A stretch of DNA of 64,000 nt from CAZMVY01 sp964653435 (GCA_964653435.1 CAZZFA010000001.1:1-64000); one strand, 5' to 3'; positions 8,711 through 17,334 are shown, counted from the stretch's first letter. Translations and numbers: made by a program. Notes: generated from the sequence alone by a model not told the origin.

Positions 8711-9598
8711 ATGGGGGCACGAGTCATCGACGGTACGGTTCTGGCGCAGGACATCTGCCGGCAGGCGCAGGCGGAGGTAGCCGACCTGGCGCGGGCCGGG
8801 CATCAGGTCAAGCTCGCCGCGGTCCTTGTCGGGGCTCCGCCGGCCGGTCTGGTCTACGCGGGATCGCAGCGCGCTCAGTGCGAACGCACGGGAATCGCCT
8901 ACGAGCTGCATCAGCTACCGCCGGATTCGGACGCTGATGACATTGGAGAGCGGATTGCTCGTCTCAATGCGGACCCGACCGTCACCGGGATCATGTTGCT
9001 CATGCCGTTGCCGCCGGGGGTGGATCCGGCGGCGATGCAATACCGGATCGACCCGTACAAAGACGTGGAGGGGGTGAACCCGGCCAACATCGGATTCTGT
9101 TTCTACGGCCAGCCGATCATCGCCCCGTGTGCGGCCCTGGCGACCGTGGAACTGGTGCGGGCGAGCGGCGTGGAGGTCTACGGGGCGGAGGCGGTGGTGG
9201 TGGGCCAGGGTGCGATCGTGGGCCGGCCGATCACCACGTTTCTGTTGCAGCAGATGGCTACTGTGACCGGGTGCCACGTTGCAACGCGCGATCTGGCGGC
9301 GCACACACGGCGTGCAGACATTCTGGTTGTCGCCGTGGGCCAGGCGGGGTTGATCACAAAGGAGCACGTCAAGCCGGGAGCGGTGGTTATTGACGTCGGC
9401 GTCAACCGCGTCAAGACTACGGACGTGGATGGTCGGACCGTGACGAAGACCGTCGGCGATGTGGACTTTGACGCGGTCAGTCAGGTGGCGGGGGCGATTA
9501 CGCCCGTTCCCGGCGGGGTCGGGCCGATGACGGTTGCCGTGCTGCTTCGCAATACCGTGGAGGCCGCGAAGAAGCAGTTGGCGCGAAACAGGCAGTGA
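8711..9598 (+). CDS. folD: FolD-family methylenetetrahydrofolate dehydrogenase with altered active site
   Basis: 295 residues, the usual length. FolD normally oxidises 5,10-methylene-THF to methenyl-THF and hydrolyses that to 10-formyl-THF. The fold is unmistakable: RVIDGTVLAQDI start, VVGQGAIVGRP dinucleotide loop, VGDVDFDAV and ITPVPGGVGPMTVA. However, three conserved catalytic-site residues differ. The Tyr-x3-Lys motif reads YAGSQ (Tyr49 kept, Gln53 for the catalytic Lys, Lys54 in E. coli). The QLPLP motif reads LMPLP (Leu97 for Gln98). KDVDG reads KDVEG (Glu120 for Asp121). In the family the lysine is required for the cyclohydrolase step, so a dehydrogenase-only enzyme, or a different pterin substrate, is plausible. 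I keep the symbol for the family, not as proof of both activities. Followed 165 bases later by hisC. Confidence 0.82.
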   Translation: MGARVIDGTVLAQDICRQAQAEVADLARAGHQVKLAAVLVGAPPAGLVYAGSQRAQCERTGIAYELHQLPPDSDADDIGERIARLNADPTVTGIMLLMPLPPGVDPAAMQYRIDPYKDVEGVNPANIGFCFYGQPIIAPCAALATVELVRASGVEVYGAEAVVVGQGAIVGRPITTFLLQQMATVTGCHVATRDLAAHTRRADILVVAVGQAGLITKEHVKPGAVVIDVGVNRVKTTDVDGRTVTKTVGDVDFDAVSQVAGAITPVPGGVGPMTVAVLLRNTVEAAKKQLARNRQ

Positions 9599-9763
9599 AC
9601 GGGGGCGGATCGGCGGGCTGGGGAACCGGCAGGCGAGTCGGTGTGGCGCGTTGCGGCCCGGTGCGGCACGCGACCGAAAACGGACGAAGGACAACGGATG
9701 ACGGTCCTGGCAGTCAGCGGGCGGATACATCCGGCGGAGAACGAGCCAACGGTCTGAATATAG

Positions 9764-10810
9764 ATGTCATACTTCCTGAAGCATATAGAGGCCCTGGAAG
9801 GGTACACCCCGGGCGAGCAGCCGACCGAGCCCGACGTTGTCAAGCTCAATACGAATGAGAATCCGTATCCGCCGTCGCCGCGGGTGCTCGAGGCGATTGC
9901 GGCGGTGACCCCGGAGCAGCTTCGCCGGTATCCGGATCCCCTGGCCAACCGCTTTCGGGATGCGGCGGCGAAGGTCTTCGGCGTGACGCGCGAGATGGTG
10001 ATTTGCGGAAACGGCATGGACGACATCCTGAACATGACGGTCCGCGCGTTCAGCGGCCCGGACGCGGCCCTGGTGTATCCGTCGCCGACATACACGCTCT
10101 ATGCGGTGCTGGCGAACATACAGGCCTCCGTTGTGAAAGAGGTCCCGTTCGGGCCGGATTACCGGCTGCCTGCCGAGGAGATCATCGCAGCGCGCGGACG
10201 GGTGACGTACCTGGCCAATCCGAACTCACCGACCGGTACGTTCGTGGCGCCGAGCGAGGTGGAGGCTCTCGCACGACGGCTGACGGGTGTGCTCTGCGTG
10301 GACGAGGCCTATGTCGACTTCGCCGAGACGAACTGCATGGCCCTGGCGGGCCGACTCGAAAACGTGCTCGTGATGCGGACGCTGTCGAAGGGGTATTCGC
10401 TTGCGGGCCTGCGTTTCGGGTTTGCAGTGGGAAGCCCCGTGCTGATCGCGGGCCTGATGAAGCTCAAAGACAGCTACAACGTGGATGCGGTTGCAATCGC
10501 CGCGGCCACGGCGGCGTTGAACGACCAGGCGTACGCCCGCGAGACGTGGCGGAAGGTGCGCGAAGAGCGGAGCCGCCTGGCCCAGGCCCTGGCGGAACTG
10601 GATATGCCGGCGCTGCCGTCGCAGTCGAACTTCCTCCTGGCCCGGCCGAGGTGGTCTTCGGCCCGAGCGATCTATGAATCGCTCAAGGCCCGGAAAATCC
10701 TGGTCCGATACTTCAATTACCCGAGGGTTTCAGACTGTCTGCGCATCACGGTCGGCACGCCCGAGCAGAATGACAGACTGCTGGCGGCCTTGCGTGAGCT
10801 CCGAGGGTGA
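9764..10810 (+). CDS. hisC: Histidinol-phosphate aminotransferase
   Basis: 348 residues, class I/II PLP aminotransferase of the HisC group. It transfers the amino group from glutamate to imidazole-acetol phosphate in histidine synthesis. Seen: KLNTNENPYPP near the N-terminus (typical of HisC), NPNSPTG with Asn154, the PLP-contacting CVDEAYVDF (Asp180), the Schiff-base Lys209 in TLSKGYSLAGLRFG, and Arg217. The C-terminal SQSNFLLAR and VRYF...LRITVGTPEQND also fit HisC. The start ATG 9764 is preceded by AT-rich TGAATATAG rather than a Shine-Dalgarno. The next gene is hisB, 72 bases on, so the two are probably cotranscribed. Confidence 0.93.
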   Translation: MSYFLKHIEALEGYTPGEQPTEPDVVKLNTNENPYPPSPRVLEAIAAVTPEQLRRYPDPLANRFRDAAAKVFGVTREMVICGNGMDDILNMTVRAFSGPDAALVYPSPTYTLYAVLANIQASVVKEVPFGPDYRLPAEEIIAARGRVTYLANPNSPTGTFVAPSEVEALARRLTGVLCVDEAYVDFAETNCMALAGRLENVLVMRTLSKGYSLAGLRFGFAVGSPVLIAGLMKLKDSYNVDAVAIAAATAALNDQAYARETWRKVREERSRLAQALAELDMPALPSQSNFLLARPRWSSARAIYESLKARKILVRYFNYPRVSDCLRITVGTPEQNDRLLAALRELRG

Positions 10811-10882
10811 ATGCTGTCGCCGCCAGTGGACGGTTGGCAGTCGGCATGCAGGCAACTGACAGGGAACCGCGGACGACTCCTC

Positions 10883-11473
10883 ATGGCGAAGCGCGCCGCC
10901 CAGATCAAACGAAGGACCAGGGAAACGGATATCGCACTTTCGCTGAACCTGGACGGCACGGGCAAGGTCAAGGCGGCGACGGGGGTGGGTTTTCTTGATC
11001 ACATGCTCGAGCACGTCGGTCGTCACGGCCTGTTCGACCTGATGATCCAGGCCCGCGGCGATCTGCACGTCGATGCGCACCACACGGTCGAGGATGTCGC
11101 GATCTGCCTTGGCCAAGCCCTCCGCGAGGCCTTGGGCGACAAGCGCGGCATCCGTCGCTTCGGGTTCTTCGCGGTGCCGATGGACGAGTCGCTGGCCCAA
11201 GTGGCGGTGGACTTGTCCGGGCGCGCGGCCTTCGTCTATCGCGTGAAGTATCGCGGGGGCAAGATCGGCGACTTCGACACCGAGCTGGTGCAGGAGTTTC
11301 TGAACGCCCTCGCCCAGAACGCGCTGATGAACCTGCACGTCGTCGTCCCGTACGGCACGAACAACCACCACATTGCCGAGGCGATCTTCAAGGCCCTCGG
11401 CAAGGCCCTGCGCCAGGCGGTGGAACCGGATCCACGCGAGAAATCCGTTCCCTCGACGAAGGGCACCCTCTGA
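10883..11473 (+). CDS. hisB: Imidazoleglycerol-phosphate dehydratase
   Basis: 196 residues, the monofunctional bacterial form without a phosphatase domain. It dehydrates imidazoleglycerol phosphate to imidazole-acetol phosphate, the substrate of the neighbouring hisC product. Metal-binding signatures are intact: GFLDHMLEHVGRHG, DAHHTVEDVAICLG (His66, His67), and TNNHHIAEAIFKALG; the ending PSTKGTL is the standard family C-terminus. ATG 10883 gives the usual MxRxAxxxRxTxET start; an in-frame codon at 10811, just after the hisC stop, would add 24 unlikely residues. The remaining his genes, apart from hisI at 56.1 kb, are not in the window. Confidence 0.93.
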   Translation: MAKRAAQIKRRTRETDIALSLNLDGTGKVKAATGVGFLDHMLEHVGRHGLFDLMIQARGDLHVDAHHTVEDVAICLGQALREALGDKRGIRRFGFFAVPMDESLAQVAVDLSGRAAFVYRVKYRGGKIGDFDTELVQEFLNALAQNALMNLHVVVPYGTNNHHIAEAIFKALGKALRQAVEPDPREKSVPSTKGTL

Positions 11474-11617
11474 CCCTCCTGTGCGTTCATGCGATTGGCA
11501 CGAGCGGAGGGGGGATCGTTCGCGACGGGCGTTGCGGATACGTCGGTCGGCACAGGTCGATACCCTCCTGCCGTACGCCTTGCCGATTGCGCGTGCGCGC
11601 CGTGCCGTCCATGATCG

Positions 11618-11646
11618 TTGATTGCGTTGCCGGAGGCTGCTACAGT
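11618..11646 (+). promoter_or_regulatory. Promoter of the envelope kinase-glycosyltransferase-plsY operon
   Basis: TTGATT (11618-11623), 17-base spacer, TACAGT (11641-11646). Start near 11653, leader about 28 bases. Its position argues for the ATG at 11681 and against an in-frame TTG at 11618, which would lie in the -35 box. Confidence 0.55.
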
Positions 11647-11680
11647 GCAGGGCTTGGCGGTTCGGACGAGCGGGTGGATC

Positions 11681-12589
11681 ATGGCGGCAGCGGACACGGA
11701 ATCCTGCAACGGGGACGGCAAGGGCGTTTGCGGCTTCATGAAGGTGGGGGGGGTCCACGTCCAGGCGCGGTACATGGTGCTGCTGCAACACAACGGGTTC
11801 ACGGGTTTCGGATCTGCGTTTCGGTTTCAGGACGGGCAGCGCCTCGACAAACCGGGCCTGGCGCCGTGGCGGGAGCGCTGCCGCGTGGTGCTTCGCGATC
11901 TGGCGGGCGACCCGCACACGTTTTATCTCAAGCGGTACGTTCGTCCGCCACTGCGGGAGCAGGTGCGTCGCATTGTCTCGGGGGGCCTGCGGCAGAGCAC
12001 CGCCGGCCGGGAGTGGAATGCCATCCTCGCGCTGGCGGCGGCGGGGATTCCCGTCCCCGAACCGGTGGCGTTCGGGCAGGAGATGCGTCGGGGCATTGAG
12101 CGACGGAGTTTTGTGGTGATCGAGGAAGCGGCCGGCCAGTCGCTGGAGTCGTGGCTGCCGGCCAACTGGCGCCGCGACGCGAGCGGGGCGGTCCGGCGGC
12201 GGCAGCAGCAGATGCTGCACGCTCTTGCCCGACAGGTAGCGGCCTTTCATGCGGCCGGGTTTGTTCACCGCGACCTCTACACCTCGCACATTTTCGTTCA
12301 TGACAACGGGGGACCCGACGGGGCGGCGTTTACGTTCATCGACCTGCAGCGGGTTTTCCGGCCGCGGTGGCGGCGGACGCGGTGGATTGTCAAGGATCTG
12401 GCCGCACTCTGCTTCTCGGCCGCTCCGTTCGTCTCGCGGACGGATCGCCTGCGATTCTGGAAGCAGTACGTCGGATTCATTCGTCGTTCCAACTGGCTCA
12501 CGCGCTTGCCCGCACGTGTGGAGGCCAGGAGCGCCCGGATTCGCCGCCGTCAGGAGCGCCGGAGCGCCGGAGTCGCACGGACTTCATGA
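11681..12589 (+). CDS. Lipopolysaccharide/Kdo-type kinase (InaA/WaaP family)
   Basis: 302 residues with a protein-kinase-like fold of the Kdo/WaaP/InaA group, which phosphorylate sugars of the lipopolysaccharide core on the inner face of the membrane. Seen: the ATP-anchoring Lys84 in FYLKRYVRP, the catalytic loop GFVHRDLYTSHIFV (His196, Asp198) and the metal-binding Asp221 in TFIDLQRV, followed by RWIVKDLAALCFSA, typical for this family. First gene of a four-gene operon; its TGA overlaps the ATG of the glycosyltransferase (ATGA), implying coupled translation. A run of eight G sits in codons 22-24 and would frameshift the gene if it slipped. The substrate is inferred from family and neighbours. 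Confidence 0.82.
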   Translation: MAAADTESCNGDGKGVCGFMKVGGVHVQARYMVLLQHNGFTGFGSAFRFQDGQRLDKPGLAPWRERCRVVLRDLAGDPHTFYLKRYVRPPLREQVRRIVSGGLRQSTAGREWNAILALAAAGIPVPEPVAFGQEMRRGIERRSFVVIEEAAGQSLESWLPANWRRDASGAVRRRQQQMLHALARQVAAFHAAGFVHRDLYTSHIFVHDNGGPDGAAFTFIDLQRVFRPRWRRTRWIVKDLAALCFSAAPFVSRTDRLRFWKQYVGFIRRSNWLTRLPARVEARSARIRRRQERRSAGVARTS

Positions 12590-13749
12590 GAGTGGCGCTG
12601 ATCATCGAGCGGGTCGAGGCGTGGCGAGGCGGCGCGGAAACGTCCACGATCCAGTTCGCGCAGCGCGCCGTCGAGCGGGGCTGCGAGGTGACGCTGGTCA
12701 CGACAAGCCGCGGCGTACCCCCGCCGGGTCTCTCGCTGCTGACCGTCCGGGCGGCGGCCGCGCTGCGGGCTCAGCGGACGTTGTTGTTTGCCCGACGGGC
12801 GGCGGCTGCGGTGGCAAAGGAGGGGTTCGACATTGTTCATGCGATTACGCCCTGTGCGGCGGCCGACGTGTACGAGCCGCGAGGGGGTGCCGTGCCGGAG
12901 ATGCTTCGGCGGAACGTGGCCCTTCGGCGCTCCGCGCTGCATCGGAGCGTGAAGCGGTTTCGGGACAAGCTGAACCTGAAGTATCGGGTGCTGCAGCGGC
13001 TGGAGCGGGCACTGGTGGTCCGCAAGCCGCCGCCGGTGGTCATTGCGATCAGCGGTTACGTCGCCCGGCAATTCCAGGAGCATTACGGCCTCGGCCCGCC
13101 TCACCTTCGTGTGATTTTCAACGGCGTGGACCCGGATACGGCCACCGCCGCCGAGCGGGCCGCGGATGACAACGAGATCCGCCAGCAGTACGACCTCGGG
13201 CGGCACGAGCGTCTGCTGCTCTGCGTGGCCCACAACTTCCGGCTCAAGGGCGTTGCGCGTCTCATCGAGGCCGTGGCGGCTCTGCCGGCGACGCACCGCC
13301 GCTACGCCCGGGTTGTCATCGTGGGGCGCGACAATCCCGTGCCGTATGCGCGGCTGGCCGATCGCCTGGGCGTCGCGGACCGCGTCGTCTTCGCCGGCTC
13401 CACGGAGCGAATTGCGGCGTTCTATCATGCCGCCGACATGCTGGTGCATCCGACCTATTACGATCCCTGCAGCCGCGTCGTGCTTGAAGCACTGTGCGCC
13501 GGCGTGCCGGTGATCACGACCCGGTTCAACGGGGCAGCCGAGGCAATGACGGACGGACGAGAGGGCTTTATTCTGGACACGCCCGACGACGTGGCGGGGC
13601 TTTCAGATCGGATCGCGCGCCTGCTCGACGAACCGTTTCGGGAACGGTGCGCAGCGGCCGCACAGCGCCTGCGGGGGAGACTCGGTATGGACCGTCACGC
13701 CGACGAGATCGTGAAGCTGTACCGGGATATCCACGAGGTCCGATCATGA
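12586..13749 (+). CDS. Glycosyltransferase family 4, WaaG-like
   Basis: 387 residues with a GT-B fold. N-terminal Rossmann strand MRVALIIERVEAWRGGAET with the Gly-Gly-Ala loop, FDIVHAITPC at the domain interior, LRVIFNGVD linking the domains, then the nucleotide-sugar binding half with LLLCVAHNFRLKGVARLIEA, VVFAGSTERIAAFYHAADML and HPTYYDPCSRVVLEALCAG, the E-x7-E region of GT4 enzymes. The HNFRLKG and YYDPCSRVVLEA motifs are those of WaaG-type lipopolysaccharide core glucosyltransferases. It sits between a Kdo-type kinase (4-base overlap) and plsY (4-base overlap), supporting a job in building the outer-membrane glycolipid at the cytoplasmic face. The exact sugar is unknown. Confidence 0.88.
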   Translation: MRVALIIERVEAWRGGAETSTIQFAQRAVERGCEVTLVTTSRGVPPPGLSLLTVRAAAALRAQRTLLFARRAAAAVAKEGFDIVHAITPCAAADVYEPRGGAVPEMLRRNVALRRSALHRSVKRFRDKLNLKYRVLQRLERALVVRKPPPVVIAISGYVARQFQEHYGLGPPHLRVIFNGVDPDTATAAERAADDNEIRQQYDLGRHERLLLCVAHNFRLKGVARLIEAVAALPATHRRYARVVIVGRDNPVPYARLADRLGVADRVVFAGSTERIAAFYHAADMLVHPTYYDPCSRVVLEALCAGVPVITTRFNGAAEAMTDGREGFILDTPDDVAGLSDRIARLLDEPFRERCAAAAQRLRGRLGMDRHADEIVKLYRDIHEVRS

Positions 13750-14459
13750 CCCCAGCAGAGATTCTGCCCGTATTGATCGTGGTTGCGGCCGGCTACCTGA
13801 TCGGTGCCGTCCCGTTCGGTCTGCTCATCGGCCGATGCTGCGGCACGGACATCCGCCGCGCCGGAAGCGGAAACATCGGCGCGACGAACGTATGGCGCGT
13901 CTTGGGGTGGCGTTGCGGCCTCACCGCGTTCGTCCTGGATACGCTCAAGGGACTCGTGCCGACGGCGTGTGCTCCGCGAATCTGGGCCCACACCGCCGCG
14001 GCGGCGATGCTGGCGGAGGGGGGAGGCCGGCGTCTGTACCTGGCCTGGCTCGCCGTGGCCGCCGCCGTGATCCTCGGCCATATCTTTCCCGTCTATCTGA
14101 GGTTCCGTGGCGGCAAGGGCGTGGCCACCTCGCTCGGCGCGCTGCTGGGGCTCTGGCCGTACTACACTCTGCCCGGCCTGGTCTGTTTTGCCCTGTGGGG
14201 AGTCGTGTTTGCGCTGAGCGGCTATGTGTCTGTCAGTTCGATGCTGGCGGCACTCGCATTTCCGCTGGTCTACTTCGGGCTGGCCGTGCTCTGCGGATGG
14301 GACCCGACCGGGGGCCAGCGATCGCTGCTGGTGTTCGCAGTTGTAATGGCGGTGCTGGTCGTGTATCGTCATAGGACTAACCTCCAGCGTTTGCTGGCCG
14401 GGCAGGAAAACCGCTTCGGGAAGCGTTCCCGGGGCGAGGCCGATGGACCCGCTGCGTGA
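13746..14459 (+). CDS. plsY: Glycerol-3-phosphate acyltransferase PlsY
   Basis: 237 residues, integral membrane protein with about five transmembrane helices. It transfers the acyl group of acyl-phosphate to glycerol-3-phosphate, the first committed step of phospholipid synthesis. All three PlsY loops are visible: GSGNIGATNVWRVLG, the phosphate-binding FRGGKGVATSLGALLG, and YRHRTNLQRLLAGQENRFG at the end. A slightly longer second periplasmic loop (about residues 75-100, TACAPRIWAHTAAAAMLAEG) sets it apart from the E. coli form. Its ATG overlaps the previous stop (ATGA), so phospholipid and glycolipid synthesis are translationally linked here. The plsX partner is not in the window. Confidence 0.93.
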   Translation: MTPAEILPVLIVVAAGYLIGAVPFGLLIGRCCGTDIRRAGSGNIGATNVWRVLGWRCGLTAFVLDTLKGLVPTACAPRIWAHTAAAAMLAEGGGRRLYLAWLAVAAAVILGHIFPVYLRFRGGKGVATSLGALLGLWPYYTLPGLVCFALWGVVFALSGYVSVSSMLAALAFPLVYFGLAVLCGWDPTGGQRSLLVFAVVMAVLVVYRHRTNLQRLLAGQENRFGKRSRGEADGPAA

Positions 14460-14506
14460 GCGCCGCCATTTTGCGAGCCGGCCTTCCCGAGATTCAGGAG
14501 CCTTGT

Positions 14507-15670
14507 ATGAAACGAATCGTTGTGTCTGGTGTGATGGTCGGCCTGTGGATTTCCACGGCTTTCGCGGAAGTGAAAACGGCGACGACGACCCGCCCCGCGA
14601 CGCAGGCCGCCGAGGACTCGCAGGTGGTGGCGTACGTCGGGGATCGTGCGATTACCCAGGGCGAGATCGACAAGGTCGTGCCCCGGCCGCCCGGAGCGCC
14701 GGCCATTCCTCAGGATCAGCTCCAGCAACAGCGCCAGCAGGTGCTCAGCCGGTACCTGATTCCGCAGAAGATCTACGAGAGTTACGCGGCAGACCACCCG
14801 GACCTGGTGACCGATGCCGACATTGACGCGACGGTCAAGAAATACGAAGAGCGTGTTGCCGGTTCCGGGCGGACGCTCGAGGATGCGTTGCGCCAGTACG
14901 GCATGACGATGGCGGACTTCCGCACGCGGCTCGTGGCGGAGGTGGTCAACAACAAGCTCGTGGAGAAGGCCACGGATCCGAAAGCCACCGAGGCCTTCTA
15001 CAATGAGCACAAGAGCGACTTCGACGGCACGCAGTTTGTCGCCAAGCACGTGCTCATTTTCGTCGATCCGTTCTTCGGCAAGCCCGAGGACCACGCGAAG
15101 GCCAGGGAGACGCTCGCCAAGCTCAAAAAGGACATCGAGAGCGGAAAGATGACCTTCGATGAGGCGATCGATCAGTACAGCGAGGATCCGGGCCGCATCC
15201 AGGGGCCGACCCTGCCGCCGTTCTCGCGCTATGGAATGATGGTGGAACCGTTCGCGGCCGCGGCGGCGGCGCTGCAGCCCGGCCAGATCAGCGATCCGGT
15301 CAAGACGAACTTCGGCTACCATCTGATTCAATTGGTAAGCCGCGAGGCGGGGACGCCGCAGACGTTCGAGCAGGCCAAGGACGCCATTCAGAACTACCTG
15401 GGCGGCGAGGCGCGCGAGAAGATGATCGCAGAGCAACGTGCCAAGCACCCGGTGAAGGTGCTCATGTCCTATGTCAAGCCGCCGCGTCGCGAGTTGCCGC
15501 GACGGCAGACAAGCCAGCCGGCCACCCAGGCGAGTCAGCCCACGGCCGACGCCGCAAAACGCCGGGCAATGGAACAGATCCGGCAACGGCAGGCACAAAT
15601 GCAGGCGAGCCGGCCCGCCGGCTCCGCAGGTGCGAAACCGGTCGGGCGCGGAAGGGACCGGAAGGAGTGA
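14507..15670 (+). CDS. Periplasmic PpiC/SurA-type peptidyl-prolyl isomerase
   Basis: 387 residues. The start at 14507 has a CAGGAG ribosome site and gives a signal peptide (MKRIVVSGVMVGLWISTAFA). Residues 40-160 form a SurA_N-like helical domain (YVGDRAITQGEIDKVV). A parvulin domain spans about 175-285: AKHVLIFVD, FDEAIDQYSEDPG, LQPGQISDPVKTNFGYHLIQL are family hallmarks. The C-terminal 80 residues are a low-complexity tail rich in Gln, Ala, Pro, Thr and Arg, probably disordered. It should help fold outer-membrane or periplasmic proteins. Last gene of the kinase/GT/plsY operon, 47 bases after plsY, and followed by a strong hairpin terminator. Confidence 0.88.
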   Translation: MKRIVVSGVMVGLWISTAFAEVKTATTTRPATQAAEDSQVVAYVGDRAITQGEIDKVVPRPPGAPAIPQDQLQQQRQQVLSRYLIPQKIYESYAADHPDLVTDADIDATVKKYEERVAGSGRTLEDALRQYGMTMADFRTRLVAEVVNNKLVEKATDPKATEAFYNEHKSDFDGTQFVAKHVLIFVDPFFGKPEDHAKARETLAKLKKDIESGKMTFDEAIDQYSEDPGRIQGPTLPPFSRYGMMVEPFAAAAAALQPGQISDPVKTNFGYHLIQLVSREAGTPQTFEQAKDAIQNYLGGEAREKMIAEQRAKHPVKVLMSYVKPPRRELPRRQTSQPATQASQPTADAAKRRAMEQIRQRQAQMQASRPAGSAGAKPVGRGRDRKE

Positions 15671-15782
15671 CGCCCGAGGTGAGGCCCGCCGGACAAGACA
15701 CCGTCCTGGCCCGGCATGGTGCCTCGCAGACGGATTCGCCGCCGCTTGCGGCGTCCTCGTCAACACAACAGCCGGAGCATGT

Positions 15783-15823
15783 ACGGCCCCGCCCGTAACG
15801 AATTACAGGCGGGGCCGTCTTTG
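15783..15823 (+). terminator. Rho-independent-like terminator after the PpiC gene
   Basis: Perfect 11-bp stem ACGGCCCCGCC (15783-15793) / GGCGGGGCCGT (15808-15818), 14-base AT-rich loop, then CTTTG. It may also serve the converging operon on the minus strand. Confidence 0.75.
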
Positions 15824-15899
15824 TCGCCTCCAACAGGGTGCGCCTCGCGGGGCGGAGGGATTGTATCCGATTCCGCCCGCAGGTGGCCGGAAACATGGA

Positions 15900-16673
15900 T
15901 CAGAGGTCGGGATCGAGGCGCTGCCGCAGATCACGGTCGATGAGCTTGTCCTTCCTGGCGGCCTGCTCCGCAAGAACCTGTTTCTTGCGCTCCAGTTCGC
16001 GTTCCATGTCCGCGATCATGAGCTTGAGCTTTTCCTGGCGTACGTCGAACTGCCGGCTGATCAGATCGCGAATCTGCTCCTTGAGCTGGTCCCGGTCCGC
16101 ATCGTTGCGGGCCCGGTGATATTCGCGGATGGCATCGCGGATATCCATTTCCAGCCGATGCTCGTCGATGATAAGTTTGCCGAGCTCCGGGTTGCGATCC
16201 AGGATACTCATCAGATCCGGCATCCGCGGCAGAAGTCGGCTCAACTGACGGTGGAATGCACGGGGATCCTGTTCGCGAAGTTCCGTGAGACGCTCATGCA
16301 GCCGGGGATAATGCTCGTCGAGGAACTTCATCACGCGGTCGATCCGCTCCTGGCTGGGGCCGAACATCGGCCCGCCGGGATGTTCCCCAGGCGGCGGACC
16401 GCCATCCGGCCCAGGCAGGTCCCCGGGCCCCGCGCGAGGCCGGTCGGTGTCCTGCGGGATGTCTGCCGAGGGAATGCGTGCCCGGCCTTCGCCACGGCTC
16501 CCCCGAGCCGGGCGGCGAGGCTCGTTGCCCTTTTCGCCGGGTTCGGAGCGGCCCGAGGGCCTCGTTGTTGCTTCGTTTTTCCCGGCGTCCGGCCGCCTGG
16601 GCTCCGCCATAACCGTCGCACAGGCCAAGGCCGCGATCCAGGTCCCCGTCGCCAGCCATACGCGCCATCGCAT
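15900..16673 (-). CDS. Secreted Spy/CpxP-like coiled-coil protein
   Basis: 257 residues of unknown exact function. ATG 16673 has an AAGGGGA ribosome site and gives a signal peptide (WLATGTWIAALACATVMA); an in-frame start at 16802 would not. Residues 25-110 are a disordered, charged Pro/Gly/Arg linker. Residues 115-257 are helical, with LTELREQDPRAFHRQLSRLL and long Arg/Glu/Lys-rich stretches ending in ERELERKKQVLAEQAARKDK, a clear coiled coil. The layout resembles periplasmic Spy/CpxP/ZraP proteins, which guard against envelope stress or metals. It is the last gene of a sigma/anti-sigma operon, 20 bases after the anti-sigma gene, which supports a stress-output role. No Cys or His cluster for metals is seen. 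Function is inferred. Confidence 0.7.
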   Translation of the reverse strand: MRWRVWLATGTWIAALACATVMAEPRRPDAGKNEATTRPSGRSEPGEKGNEPRRPARGSRGEGRARIPSADIPQDTDRPRAGPGDLPGPDGGPPPGEHPGGPMFGPSQERIDRVMKFLDEHYPRLHERLTELREQDPRAFHRQLSRLLPRMPDLMSILDRNPELGKLIIDEHRLEMDIRDAIREYHRARNDADRDQLKEQIRDLISRQFDVRQEKLKLMIADMERELERKKQVLAEQAARKDKLIDRDLRQRLDPDL

Positions 16674-16693
16674 GGGATCGGTCCCCTTGTTCG

Positions 16694-17245
16694 TCAGGAT
16701 GTTCCGTAAAAGTAATCCGGCGTCGCGAAGATCTGGTCGATCCGGTCCTGCAGGGACTCCAGATCCAGGTCGTCTGCGCGAGCGGCCGGCTTGCTCGCCC
16801 ACGTACTCAGTTCGTCATCCAGCCATACCATGTCGGCGGTCAGCGAACGCAGGTCCGCGTCGTTTTCGATCGCGCTCCACGCGGCAATGAACTCTTCCGC
16901 GAGGGCAGGCGACTCCGCCATCCGGTGCGGCGCCATGGTCGCGAACCGCGCTACGCCGATCGCGAACAGGACCGCGGCGGCTGCGGAGCAGACTCCGAAG
17001 ATTCGATAGCGAGCGGCTCGCCCTCCGGCGCGCAGCGTGTCGCGGACGGCGGCTTTCACTTGACGGATCAGTTCGGGCGGGGGCGCCGGCGAGGCAATGG
17101 AGTGCAGCCACTGTTCATCCATCGCCAGGCGCACGGCCGCGCGAACCCGTTCGATCGCTTCCTCGGAAGGACGGGGGGTCGGCAGCGAGGCAAGCCACTG
17201 CCGGTCCCGCTCGAGTTCGGCCTGTCTGGAAGGATCGAAATCCAT
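16694..17245 (-). CDS. Single-pass membrane protein, probable anti-sigma factor
   Basis: 183 residues. N-terminal 75 residues are charged and presumably cytoplasmic, with two short related helices (EAIERVRAAVRLAMDEQWL and ELIRQVKAAVRDTLR). One transmembrane segment follows at about 82-103 (YRIFGVCSAAAAVLFAIGVARF). The remaining 80 residues are acidic and helical (LDDELSTWASKPAARADDLD). No zinc HxxxCxxC motif is present, so it is not a ZAS-type anti-sigma. The call rests on its place directly after an ECF sigma gene (89 bases) and on topology, both as in known sigma/anti-sigma pairs. Confidence 0.6.
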   Translation of the reverse strand: MDFDPSRQAELERDRQWLASLPTPRPSEEAIERVRAAVRLAMDEQWLHSIASPAPPPELIRQVKAAVRDTLRAGGRAARYRIFGVCSAAAAVLFAIGVARFATMAPHRMAESPALAEEFIAAWSAIENDADLRSLTADMVWLDDELSTWASKPAARADDLDLESLQDRIDQIFATPDYFYGTS

Positions 17246-17334
17246 GATCGACTCACTGCTCCGTTACGCCGCCGGCCTTTGCTCGCGGCGGTCGGCGGGG
17301 CGACTCGCGGCATACCGCCGGAACGGCCCCGCGG

